A stretch of 64,000 nt of DNA from Jiangella mangrovi (lineage in GTDB: Bacteria; Actinomycetota; Actinomycetes; Jiangellales; Jiangellaceae), in assembly GCF_014204975.1 (NCBI RefSeq), contig NZ_JACHMM010000001.1, positions 5,580,037 through 5,644,036 on the forward strand, read 5' to 3'. The notes under the pieces are model-generated. The model saw nothing but the letters and a program-made list of their open reading frames with translations. It was not told the DNA's origin and did not search any database. This document shows, piece after piece, positions 33,216 through 42,061 of this stretch (positions are counted from its first letter, which is position 1; each line of letters begins with the position of its first letter). Made by a program: the position numbers and the translations under genes.

Positions 33216-34154
33216 TCATGACACGGCGGCGACGATCTTCTCCGCTGCGGCGTACGGATCGAGCTCGCCCGCGAGGACGCTCTGCGCGAGGTCGTCGAGC
33301 CGCTCGTCGCCGTGCAGGGCGGCGAACCGGCGGCGCAGGTCGGTGACGGCGATCGCCTCGATCTCGTCGCGGGCCCGGCGGGTCCGGCGGCGCAGCGCCT
33401 CGCCGCTCTCCTCGGCCCACGCGCGGTGGGCGGCGACGGCGTCGGCCAGCTCGCCGATGCCCTCGCCCCGCGACGCGACGGTGCTGACGATGGGCTGGCG
33501 CCAGTCGCCGGGCGCCCGCTCGGCCAGCCGGACGGTGCTGCGCAGGTCGCGGACCACCTGCTCGGCGCCGTCGCGGTCGGCCTTGTTGACGACGAAGACG
33601 TCGCCGACCTCGAGGATGCCCGCCTTCGCGGCCTGGACGCCGTCGCCCATGCCCGGCGCCAGCAGCACCAGGGTGGTGTCGGCGAGCGCGGCGACGTCGA
33701 CCTCGGACTGCCCGACGCCGACGGTCTCGACGAGGACGACGTCGCAGCCGGCGGCGTCGAGGACGCGGACCGCCTGCGGCGTGGCCCAGGCGAGCCCGCC
33801 GAGGTGCCCGCGGGTGGCCATGGACCGGATGAACACGCCGCGGTCGGTGGCGTGGTCCTGCATGCGCACGCGGTCGCCCAGCAGCGCGCCGCCGGTGAAC
33901 GGCGACGACGGGTCGACGGCCAGCACGCCGACCTTCAGGTCCTGCGCGCGGTAGGCGCCGACGAGCGCCGACGTGACGGTGGACTTGCCGACGCCGGGCG
34001 CGCCGGTGATGCCGACGACGGCCGCCGACCCGGCGTGCGTGACCAGCCGCGCCGTGATGTCGCGCAGCTCCGGCGAGCCGTTCTCGACCAGCGAGACCAG
34101 CCGGGCGACGGCACGCGGATCGCCGCCCACCGCCCGCTCGACGAGATCGGTCAC
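33216..34154 (-). CDS. meaB: Methylmalonyl-CoA mutase-associated GTPase MeaB
   Basis: A 312-residue G3E-type P-loop GTPase that protects and reloads adenosylcobalamin mutases. The Walker A loop GAPGVGKST is at 51-59. Other motifs are [20 protein letters not shown], the switch-region [14 protein letters not shown] and the guanine-specificity NKAD ([14 protein letters not shown]). Its start is a GTG overlapping the thiolase stop (GTGA), which couples the two genes. No mutase is adjacent; the nearest is the subunit at 27.3-29.1 kb, a possible client. With the epimerase and thiolase upstream, it belongs to propionyl/methylmalonyl-CoA metabolism. Confidence 0.93.
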   Translation of the reverse strand: MTDLVERAVGGDPRAVARLVSLVENGSPELRDITARLVTHAGSAAVVGITGAPGVGKSTVTSALVGAYRAQDLKVGVLAVDPSSPFTGGALLGDRVRMQDHATDRGVFIRSMATRGHLGGLAWATPQAVRVLDAAGCDVVLVETVGVGQSEVDVAALADTTLVLLAPGMGDGVQAAKAGILEVGDVFVVNKADRDGAEQVVRDLRSTVRLAERAPGDWRQPIVSTVASRGEGIGELADAVAAHRAWAEESGEALRRRTRRARDEIEAIAVTDLRRRFAALHGDERLDDLAQSVLAGELDPYAAAEKIVAAVS

Positions 34155-35320
34155 GGCACTCGCAGGACCAGCGCGTCGCCCTGGCCGCCGCCCCCGCACA
34201 GCGCGGCCGCGCCGACCCCGCCGCCGCGGCGGCCGAGCTCGAGCGCCAGGTGCAGGACGAGCCGCGCGCCGGACATGCCGATGGGGTGGCCCAGGGCGAT
34301 GGCGCCGCCGTTGACGTTGACCTTCGCGGGGTCGAGGCCGAGCTCGCGCGTGCTGGCGATGCCGACGGCGGCGAACGCCTCGTTGATCTCGACGAGGTCG
34401 AGGTCGCCGGGGTCGATGCCCTCCTTGGCGCAGGCGGCCTGGATGGCGCGGGCCGGCTGGCTCTGCAGCGTGGAGTCGGGGCCGGCGACGACGCCGTGCG
34501 CACCGATCCGGGCGATGGGCGTGACGCCGAGCTCGGCCGCCTTCGCCTCGCTCATGACGACGACCGCGGCGGCGCCGTCGGACAGCTGCGACGCCGAGCC
34601 GGCGGTGATGGTGCCGTCGGGGCGGAAGCTCGGCTTCAGCCGGGCCAGCGACTCGGCGGTGGTGTCGGCGCGGATGCCCTCGTCGCGAGTCACGACGACC
34701 GCTTCTCCCTTGCGCTGCGGCACGGAGACGGGAACGACCTCGTCGGCGAACAGGCCGTTCTTCCAGGCGGCGGCCGCGCGCTGGTGCGAGGCGGCGGAGA
34801 ACTCGTCCTGCTCCTCGCGGGTCAGCTCGCGGTTGGCCGACTCCGTCAACGCCCCCATGGCCTGGTCGGTGAAGACGTCGTACAGGCCGTCGTAGGACAT
34901 GTGGTCGAGCATGGTGACGTCGCCGAACTTGAAGCCCTGCCGCGACTTGGGCAGCAGGTGCGGCGCGTTGGTCATGGACTCCATGCCGCCCGCGACGACG
35001 ATCTCGAACTCGCCCGCGCGGATGAGCTGGGCCGCGAGCGCGATGGCGTCGAGGCCGGACAGGCACACCTTGTTGATGGTGAGCGCGGGGACCGTCATGG
35101 GGATGCCGGCGTTGACGGCGGCCTGCCGCGCGGAGATCTGCCCGGCGCCGGCCTGCAGCACCTGGCCCATGATGACGTAGTCGACCTGGCCGGGCGCGAC
35201 GCCGGAGCGCTCGAGCGCGGCCTTGATGGCGAACCCGCCGAGGTCGGTGCCGGAGAAGCCGGCCAGCGAACCGAGCAGCTTCCCGATCGGGGTACGTGCC
35301 CCACCGGCGATGACGGCCAT
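34151..35320 (-). CDS. Acetyl-CoA C-acetyltransferase (thiolase)
   Basis: Biosynthetic-type thiolase of 389 residues, condensing or cleaving acyl-CoA units. The acyl-accepting Cys is in [12 protein letters not shown], the His in [16 protein letters not shown], and the second Cys in [13 protein letters not shown]. The start ATG 35320 is chosen because GAGAGGA lies upstream; an in-frame codon at 35353 has none. It is coupled to MeaB through GTGA and lies 49 bases after the methylmalonyl-CoA epimerase gene. The order epimerase-thiolase-MeaB is familiar in actinobacteria. Confidence 0.94.
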   Translation of the reverse strand: MAVIAGGARTPIGKLLGSLAGFSGTDLGGFAIKAALERSGVAPGQVDYVIMGQVLQAGAGQISARQAAVNAGIPMTVPALTINKVCLSGLDAIALAAQLIRAGEFEIVVAGGMESMTNAPHLLPKSRQGFKFGDVTMLDHMSYDGLYDVFTDQAMGALTESANRELTREEQDEFSAASHQRAAAAWKNGLFADEVVPVSVPQRKGEAVVVTRDEGIRADTTAESLARLKPSFRPDGTITAGSASQLSDGAAAVVVMSEAKAAELGVTPIARIGAHGVVAGPDSTLQSQPARAIQAACAKEGIDPGDLDLVEINEAFAAVGIASTRELGLDPAKVNVNGGAIALGHPIGMSGARLVLHLALELGRRGGGVGAAALCGGGGQGDALVLRVP

Positions 35321-35369
35321 GTGCGTGCGTCCTCTCTGACGGTTCCAAGCCAACGGTAACGCCGTGCGG

Positions 35370-35807
35370 TCAATGGGCGGCGGCCTGATCGGCGGGCTGC
35401 ACCAGCTCGACCAGCACGCCGCCGGCGTCCTTGGGGTGGACGAAGTTCACCAGCGAGCCCGCGGTGCCGCGGCGGGCGGTGTCGTAGAGCACCCGCAGTC
35501 CCTGGGCGCGCAGCGTGGCGGCGGCCGCCTCGACGTCGTCGACGCGGTAGGCCAGCTGCTGGATGCCGGGCCCGCGGGAGTCGAGGAACGCCGCGATGGC
35601 GGAGTCCGGACGCAGCGGCGCGAGCAGCTGCAGGCGGGGGCCGTCGTCGCCGTCGGACACCCGGAGCATGGCCTCGCGGACGCCCTGCTCCTCGTTGGTC
35701 TCCTGGTGTTCCAGCTGCATGCCGAAGTGCTCGGCGTACCAGGCCACGGCGGTGTCGAGGTCGGCGACCGCCACCCCGACGTGGTCGATCGTGGTGAACA
35801 GACCCAT
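35370..35807 (-). CDS. mce: Methylmalonyl-CoA epimerase with one altered metal ligand
   Basis: Vicinal-oxygen-chelate protein of 145 residues that interconverts methylmalonyl-CoA epimers. Two betaalphabetabetabeta modules are visible ([19 protein letters not shown] and [19 protein letters not shown]), with the family segment [13 protein letters not shown] and the C-terminal [15 protein letters not shown]. Expected metal ligands are His9, Gln60 and Glu134; the usual second His (HHIA motif) is Gln84 here (IQQLA). The start ATG 35807 gives the standard family opening, but its ribosome site is poor; an ATG at 35834 is the alternative. It lies upstream of the thiolase and MeaB on the same strand. 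Confidence 0.87.
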   Translation of the reverse strand: MGLFTTIDHVGVAVADLDTAVAWYAEHFGMQLEHQETNEEQGVREAMLRVSDGDDGPRLQLLAPLRPDSAIAAFLDSRGPGIQQLAYRVDDVEAAAATLRAQGLRVLYDTARRGTAGSLVNFVHPKDAGGVLVELVQPADQAAAH

Positions 35808-36158
35808 GTCCGGAACATTACGTTGCGGAGGCATCGGGACGAGAATTCGGCGGATCTGTCCCAACCGGTGGTGAGTTCGCATTTGGACAACTAACGTGTG
35901 CACCTTGGAGGCCAGAGGTCGACCTCCGGAGGGATGCCGAAACCCGACTCGTCAGACCGAACCCCTTCGAGCCACAGCCCGCGGTGTGCGGACGTCCACC
36001 GCCATCGGCAACAGCGCAGTTTCGGAGTAATCTGCGTTGCTATTCGAGGGGCTCGGCGTCCGTGACGGGGAAGACCCGGGCAAGCACCTCGACGGATTTC
36101 GACTGACAAAGTGACGCGTGCCTGCCCCACCGGGGTGGCACCCCCGATGAGGGAGAAC
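35808..36158. other. Upstream region of the coiled-coil gene, no gene seen
   Basis: 351 bases between the epimerase (minus) and the coiled-coil gene (plus). It holds both promoters. A palindromic GAGGTCGACCTC occurs near 35917-35928. The AT-richer part near 36020-36045 (around GGAGTAATCTGCGTTGCTAT) is a likely promoter zone for the plus-strand gene, but I cannot fix the boxes. Confidence 0.4.
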
Positions 36159-37430
36159 ATGAGCGAGGTAAGGGAAGTAGCGGTCAGGGAGATGGGCGCG
36201 GACGGCCTGTCGATCTTCGACGGCTCGCCGACGGGCGGGTTCACCATCGCGATGCGTGGCTTCGACCGGATCCAGGTCGAGCAGCACGTACGGCAACTGG
36301 AGGCGACGCTCGCGCAGACGCGCGGCCGCGCCAACGAGCTCGACAAGCAGGTCGTCCGGCTCCGTCAGGAGCTGGCCGAGGCCAGCACCGAGCTCCGCGA
36401 GGTCGAACGACCGACCTACTCCGGGCTCGGTGCCCGGATCGAGCAGCTTCTCCGCCTCGCCGAAGAGCAGGCCAGCGAGCTCATCGCCCAGGCCGACGCC
36501 GAGGCCAGCGAGACGCGGGCCGAGGCGCAGGTCATGGCGACCGAGCTGCGCACGGCGGCGGAGAACGAGGTCAGTGAGCTCCAGGCCAACGCCAAGCGCG
36601 GCGCCGACGAGCTCATCGACGAGGCCCGCATCGAGGCCGAAGAGGTCCGCTCGGCCGCCAACCGCGAGGCGTCCAACCTCGTCGAGACCGCCAAGCGCGA
36701 GGCCGCCAAGGTCCGCTCGGCCATCGACCACGAGACCAGCGAGCGCCGGGCGCAGGCCGAGCGCGAGCTGAGCCGGCTCCGTGCCGTCGCCGAGCGCGAG
36801 GTCACCGAGATGCGCGCCACGGCGAAGCGCGAGGTCGACGACCAGCGCACCACCGCCAAGCGCGAGGCCGAGTCCATGCGCGCCAAGGCCCAGGCGATCC
36901 TCGACGAGGCGCAGCTGAAGGCCGAGAAGGAGAACACCGAGCACGAGCTGCTCCTCGTCTCCAAGCGCGAAGAGCTCGAGCGCGAGATCAACGAGCGCTA
37001 CGAGGCTTCGGTCGCCGAGACGCAGAAGCTGGTGCACGACGCCGAGAACCGCGCCGCCGACGCCGAGGCCCGTGCGGCCGCCGCGCACGAGCGCGCCGAG
37101 AAGGTCCGCCGCGAGGCCGACGAGCAGGCCAAGGCCCTGGTCGCCGGCGCCAAGCGCAACGCCGAGCAGCTCGTCGCCGAGGCCAAGGCGCACGCCGAGA
37201 ACACCGTCGGCGAGGCCAAGTCCGAGGCGACGTCCACGCTGACCGCCGCCAAGCGCGAGGTCGCCGAGCTCAACCGGCAGCGCGACAGCATCACCGCGCA
37301 CCTCAGCCAGCTGCGCAGCCTGCTGGGCGGCCTGGCCCCGGTCGACCCGACCCCCGCGGTCGGCGGCTCCAGCAAGTCCGACGACGTCGTCGACGCCGAA
37401 CTGGTCGACGACCCGACCTCGGACAAGTAA
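36159..37430 (+). CDS. Long coiled-coil DivIVA/Scy-like cytoskeletal protein
   Basis: A 423-residue protein that is almost wholly helical. A short N-terminal region carries a DivIVA-type segment (MRGFDRIQVEQHVRQLEATL), followed by about 350 residues of Ala/Glu/Arg/Lys-rich heptad and longer repeats (AKREAAKVRSAI, AKREVDDQRTTAKREAES, AKRNAEQLVAEAKAHAEN) and an acidic unstructured C-terminus. Such proteins (DivIVA relatives, Scy, FilP) organise polar growth and the cell envelope in actinobacteria; the exact counterpart is unclear. Start: ATG 36159 has GGGAG only 3 bases upstream; ATG 36147 and a GTG at 36111 are alternatives. A strong hairpin ends the gene. Confidence 0.85.
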   Translation: MSEVREVAVREMGADGLSIFDGSPTGGFTIAMRGFDRIQVEQHVRQLEATLAQTRGRANELDKQVVRLRQELAEASTELREVERPTYSGLGARIEQLLRLAEEQASELIAQADAEASETRAEAQVMATELRTAAENEVSELQANAKRGADELIDEARIEAEEVRSAANREASNLVETAKREAAKVRSAIDHETSERRAQAERELSRLRAVAEREVTEMRATAKREVDDQRTTAKREAESMRAKAQAILDEAQLKAEKENTEHELLLVSKREELEREINERYEASVAETQKLVHDAENRAADAEARAAAAHERAEKVRREADEQAKALVAGAKRNAEQLVAEAKAHAENTVGEAKSEATSTLTAAKREVAELNRQRDSITAHLSQLRSLLGGLAPVDPTPAVGGSSKSDDVVDAELVDDPTSDK

Positions 37431-37448
37431 GCAGCACGAAGCAACGAC

Positions 37449-37487
37449 GGCCGGTCACGCCCTCCTCGAGGCAGGGCGCGACCGGCC
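37449..37487. terminator. Hairpin terminator after the coiled-coil gene
   Basis: Stem GGCCGGTCACGCCCT (37449-37463) with 37473-37487, 14 of 15 pairs, and a 9-base loop, 18 bases after the stop. No U-tract, as usual here. Confidence 0.82.
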
Positions 37488-37541
37488 GTTGTGATCTGAG
37501 ACCCGCGTCGCGCGCCCGGCCGGCCGCCGCCGCCCCGCCCC

Positions 37542-37734
37542 GGAATGATCACGTTCACCACGAAATCCCGTGCCGTACTACGCCTGTAAGCGTGTTGGGG
37601 GGCGGGCAATCGTGGTGACGTGTGCGGCAAGCGCTTCCCGGGCTGACGGCTGAGCCACCACCAGGATTACCCGTGCTCCACTAGGCCTGCAGGCCTAGTG
37701 GAGCACGGGATTCCGTGGTGAACGTGATCATTCC
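37542..37734. repeat. TGATCACGTTCACCAC repeats, copies B and C in inverted pair
   Basis: Copy B (37542-37573) and copy C (37703-37734, opposite strand) match in 31 of 32 positions, starting GGAATGATCACGTTCACCAC and ending with the CCCGTGC element. They flank about 130 bases and could fold as one large stem or act as ends of a small mobile unit. The stretch 37431-37757 holds these repeats and the terminator but no gene. Confidence 0.85.
37671..37708. repeat. Perfect 38-base palindrome
   Basis: 37671-37689 (CCGTGCTCCACTAGGCCTG) is exactly complementary to 37690-37708, with no loop. It overlaps repeat copy C. The centre AGGCCTGCAG recurs in copy A at 26017-26026. Confidence 0.92.
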
Positions 37735-37757
37735 GAGGGCGGACGGGATGGTTGCTG

Positions 37758-40222
37758 CTAGAAATCCTGGCACTCGCCGCGCGTGGGGCCGCGGGTGTCG
37801 TTGCGGGCGCCGGTCACCGCGGGATCGTTGCCGGTGCAGGTGAGCGGCCCGGTGATGGTCGACGCGACCAGCCGGTTCGGGGCGCCGTTCGTGACGTTGC
37901 CGGTGAGCCGCACCGGGCCGGTGATCGTGGCGTGGTCGAGGTCGACCTCGCCCGTCGTGCCGCTGACGTCGACAGGCCCCGTGACTCGCGTGCCCATCAT
38001 CACCACCGACACCGCGCCGGACGAGCGGATCGGGCCGGTCACCGTCCCGCCGGACACGTACAGCGATCCGCCCGGCCGCACGTTCACCGGGCCGGTCACC
38101 ACCGCGTCGTCGAGGCAGGTGACGCCGTCGACGGTGACCGGGCCGGCCACGCTCCCCCGCAGCACCGTCGCGTCGGCGGCCTCGCACGGGCCGTGCACCG
38201 CGACCGCCGCCGTGATGGGCCCGGACGGCTCCACCGTCCAGCCGTAGTCGCTCTCGAAGCCGCCGTTGACCAGGTCGAGGCCGATGGTGCGGACGGCGTC
38301 GACGCCGTACTCGATGTCGAGCTCCGGGACGGCGTTCTTGGTGCAAAAACCGGAACTCCAGCTTCACCGAGTCCTTGCCCTGCACGAACTCCGTCGCGTT
38401 GATGGCGCCCTGGTGCTCCGAGCCCTGCATGTAGAACCAGGGCCACCAGTCGCCGGCGTCGCGGTCCCACAGCACGTCGCCGTCGATCAGGATCTGCTTG
38501 AAGTACTGGTCGTACTTCACCTGGTACGGGTCGGCGTGCCAGAAGTCGATCTCGTAGCGCGGCAGGCCGGGTTCGACGTCGACCTGCTGCCAGACCGACG
38601 CGCACGTCCCGGCCGGCACCGGGGTGTTCGCCGGCACCGTGAACTCCAGCCGGCCGTTGCCGTACATCGCGCGGTTCTCGGGCGACGTGCGCAGGCTCGG
38701 CCAGTCGCCGCCGCGGACCGGCGCGAACGGGAGGCCCTGGTAACGGGCGTAGCCGGCGGAGATCTCGTTGAAGACCCGTGTCGGGCGGTCCGGGTGGTAG
38801 ACGTCGATGTAGGGCTGCATGTTCGGCCCGCTCCGGTTCATCGTCCAGTCCGACGGAGTCTCGAACCCGCCGTTCACCACCGTCAGGCCGGAGCCGGTGA
38901 CGTCGTCGATGCGCAGGTCGTGCGGCCACCACCCGATGCCGGTCTGGTGGTAGAGCCGGAACGTGACGGTCGCCTCCGTCAGCCCGGCCAGCGCGTCGGT
39001 GAGGTCGACGGTGGCGTCGATCCAGGTGTCGCGGGCATCGCCGACGATGTCCTGGTTCCACACCACCTCGCCGTTCACCAGCACCTGCTTGAACTGGTAG
39101 CCGGTCAGCCCGCCCTCGTCGGGGTCGTGGTGGCGGAAGCTCAGCGTCTTGGTCCCGGCGGCGGGGTCGACGGCGACGACCTGCGACGCCGACGCGAAGG
39201 CGCCGTTGGCAGTGCTGACGAAGTTGCTGACGCTGAGACTCAGGCTGCCGTACCCGGTGTGGCCCCAGTGGTCCCAGCTCGGCGCATGCTTGTCCAGGTC
39301 GATCGGCCCGGCGTAGGCGATGACGCCGGTGATGCGGCCGTCGCGCACGTACGGCTCGGCGCGGTCGAGGACCTCCGCGGCGTAGCGCTCGTCGGGGTGG
39401 ATGATGCCGTCGAGGAACCGGCCGTTGTAGACCAGCAGCACGAGCTCCTGCCCGGCCGGCTGGGTCACCTCGAGCGCGGTGTCGAGCCGGTACTCCAGCT
39501 CCGTCGGGTCGATGGTGTTGGCGATGGAGTTGTACGGGTAGATGACGCCGTCGAGCGCGCCGTCGATGCGCTCCATGCTCTCGGGGTTGATCTCACCGTG
39601 GTACAGCGTGACGTACCACTTCAGGTCCGGGTTGACGGCGTCCTGCGCGGCCCGCACCTCGGCGAGGTACTCGGGGGTGAAGAGGGCCTGGTTCACCGGG
39701 CCGGACAGGAAGTCGTCGATGCCCCACGACTTCACGTTCGGGAACTCGACGGACAGCTCGGCGATGGCGCGCGCCCACGCCACGTAGTCCATGTCGAACG
39801 GACGGGAGCAGCGGCCGTCGAGGTGTGGCTCCGGGCGCAGGAAGCACTCCGACGGCGGGACGATGTAGACCATGATGTCGATGCCGGCGGCCTGGGCGGC
39901 CGGCATCGAACTCCTCGGTCAGGTCCTCCCAGTCGGTGGCCATGTCCCAGACGCCGTAGGTGTACATGGTGACGTTGAGCTGTTCCAGCCGCTGGATCAT
40001 CGCCGGGGTATCGACGTGGCGGTAGCCGTCGGTGCGCGGCTCCTCCTCGCAGATCAGCGACGCGACGGTGTTCCCGCCGGTCATCGCCGACAGGAAGGTG
40101 TCCGGTGGCAACGGCTCGGCGGCGGAGGGGACGGGGGCGGCTGCGGCTCCGCTCGCGGGCAGCAGGCCGAGCGCCAGCACGATGCTGGTGAGCAGGGCGG
40201 TCAGACAGGCCGATCGAGTCAT
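37758..40222 (-). pseudogene. Secreted glycosidase-like protein with carbohydrate-binding and bactofilin-like repeats, two frameshifts
   Basis: One protein read in three frames. Part 1 (ATG 40222 to about 39900) has a signal peptide (ACLTALLTSIVLALGLLPAS) and the start of a barrel (MYTYGVWDMATDWEDLTEEF). Part 2 (about 39906 to 38350) continues the barrel (AGIDIMVYIVPPSECFLRPE, KSWGIDDFLSGPVNQALFTP, YNGRFLDGIIHPDERYA) and two jelly-roll-like modules containing VVNGGFETPSDW. Part 3 (about 38345 to 37758) has another VNGGFE module and a beta-helix with repeated TGPV units. Shifts lie near 39896-39906 (one base) and in a run of five T on the minus strand near 38345-38349, where removing one T restores a smooth reading. 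Sequencing error or real decay are both possible. No GH family is recognised. It follows the FG-GAP gene by 42 bases. Confidence 0.75.
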
Positions 40223-40264
40223 GGGGGCTCCTCGGGTCGGTGGGTCGTCAGTGTTCGTCGGGGG

Positions 40265-42049
40265 TCAGAGCAGGAACGCCGAGGCGAAGGACCAGCCGGA
40301 GCCGGCCGGCTCGCGGGCGGTCCACGGGTCCGAGCCGTCCGACGAGCCGTCGTGCGGGTGCAGCCAGAGATCGCCGCCGGCGTCGCGGCTGACGAGGTCG
40401 GGCCGGCCGTCGCCGGTGACGTCGCCGGCGGCCAGCACGTCCGCGTCCGACCAGTCGCCGCCGACCTGCATCGGGGCCGCGCCGTCGGTCGGGTAGACCC
40501 AGAGCGTGCCGTCCTGCTCGTGGTCGACGAGGTCGGGGCGGCCGTCGCCGTCGACGTCGGCCAGCTTCAGCGTCACCGCCGTCGACCAGCCGCTGCCGGC
40601 CCAGCGCCGCCCCGCGGCCCACGGGTTCGAGCCGCCGCCGGTCGAGCCGTTGTGCGGGTAGATCCAGAGCTCGCCGCGGCGGTCGCGGGCCAGCAGATCC
40701 GGCTTGCCGTCGCCGGTGAGGTCGCCCAGCGCCAGCTCGGTGACGGTGTTCCAGCCGGTGCCGGCGAAGAACCGCGGCGCCGTCCACGGGTCCGACGCCG
40801 TCGCGCCGGTGTTCGGGTAGACCCAGAGCGTGCCGTTGGTCGCGGCTCGGTCGCGCGCCACCAGGTCCGGCCGGCCGTCGCCGGTGACGTCGCCGAGCAG
40901 GAGCGCGTTCTCGAACGCCCACCGCGACCCGGCCGCGAACCGCTCCGGCCAGGGGCCGTCGGCGCCGCCGCTCGCCGCCGTCGGGTACACCCACAGGTCG
41001 CCGGCGTGCGCGCGCCCCAGCAGGTCGGACCGTCCGTCGCCGGTGACGTCGGCGGCCAGCAGCGCGTCGGACGCATCCCAGCCGGTGCCGGCGGCGTACC
41101 GGGGGACGGTGTACGGGTTGGTCCCGCCGGGCGCGCCGCTGTGCGGGTACACCCAGAGCGCCCCGGACTCGTCGCGGATCACGACGTCGGGCCGCCCGTC
41201 GCCGGTCGCGTCGGCGGTGATGAGGATCGTCGCCAGGTTCCAGCCGGTGCCGGCGCCGTAGCGCGACGTGTACGGGTTGGCGGTGGTGGTCCCGTTGTGC
41301 GGGTAGATCCAGAGCGCGCCGGACCCGTCGCGCACGACGATGTCGCCGTTGCCGTCGCCGGTGACGTCGGCCGGGGTCATGACGGTGGCGAGGTTCCAGC
41401 CGGTGCCGGCCCAGTACCGCGGCCGGGTCCACGGGTTGCCCGAGGTCGCGCCGCTGTGCGGGTGGATCCAGAGCGTCCCGGCGGCCGCGCCGGGCTCGCG
41501 GGTCATCAGGTCCGGCCGGGCGTCGCCGGTGACGTCGGAGAGCAGGATCTGGTCGTAGGTGTTCCAGTTCGTCCCGGCGGACACCCGGGACGGCCACGGG
41601 TCGTCCTCGGACCCGGAGTTCGGGTAGATCCACAGCGTGCCGTTGCCGGCCTCGGGGTCGCGGGCGACGACGTCGGGCAGACCGTCGCCGGTGACGTCGG
41701 CGACCTGCAGCACGTCGGCGAAATCCCAGTCGCCGTCGGCCACGGTGAACGACGGCCAGGGGTTGGCGCCGGCGGGGCTGCCGTCGTGGGCGTAGACGCG
41801 CAGGGCGCCGGAGTCCGGGCCGGGATCGCGGACGACGGCGTCGGCCAGGCCGTCGCCGGTGACGTCGCCCGGCACCGGGACGGCGAGCGACCGGGCTCGC
41901 AACGACGACGGGGCGGGCGCCGACCAGGCGGCATCGAGGACGACGGTCCGGTGCGGCTTGGGACGGGGAGCGGCGGACGACGGCACGGCGGCGGCGCCGA
42001 CACCGGCGACCAGCACCGCGGCGAGCACGAGCGGAAGGGAGCGTCTCAT
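40265..42049 (-). CDS. Secreted FG-GAP/VCBS repeat protein
   Basis: Exported protein of 594 residues with a signal peptide (RRSLPLVLAAVLVAGVGAAA). The mature part is ten near-identical repeats of about 50 residues, each with a calcium-loop-like DVTGDGRPDLV and an aromatic segment such as GTLWVYPNSG. Such repeats build a seven-bladed propeller or tandem lectin-like fold and usually bind sugars or the cell surface; no catalytic domain is present. It lies 12 bases after the six-hairpin glycosidase gene and 42 bases before the frameshifted glycosidase, so all three form one secreted set, probably under the IclR-type site at 44591. Confidence 0.88.
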   Translation of the reverse strand: MRRSLPLVLAAVLVAGVGAAAVPSSAAPRPKPHRTVVLDAAWSAPAPSSLRARSLAVPVPGDVTGDGLADAVVRDPGPDSGALRVYAHDGSPAGANPWPSFTVADGDWDFADVLQVADVTGDGLPDVVARDPEAGNGTLWIYPNSGSEDDPWPSRVSAGTNWNTYDQILLSDVTGDARPDLMTREPGAAAGTLWIHPHSGATSGNPWTRPRYWAGTGWNLATVMTPADVTGDGNGDIVVRDGSGALWIYPHNGTTTANPYTSRYGAGTGWNLATILITADATGDGRPDVVIRDESGALWVYPHSGAPGGTNPYTVPRYAAGTGWDASDALLAADVTGDGRSDLLGRAHAGDLWVYPTAASGGADGPWPERFAAGSRWAFENALLLGDVTGDGRPDLVARDRAATNGTLWVYPNTGATASDPWTAPRFFAGTGWNTVTELALGDLTGDGKPDLLARDRRGELWIYPHNGSTGGGSNPWAAGRRWAGSGWSTAVTLKLADVDGDGRPDLVDHEQDGTLWVYPTDGAAPMQVGGDWSDADVLAAGDVTGDGRPDLVSRDAGGDLWLHPHDGSSDGSDPWTAREPAGSGWSFASAFLL

Positions 42050-42061
42050 GAGGCGATCTCC

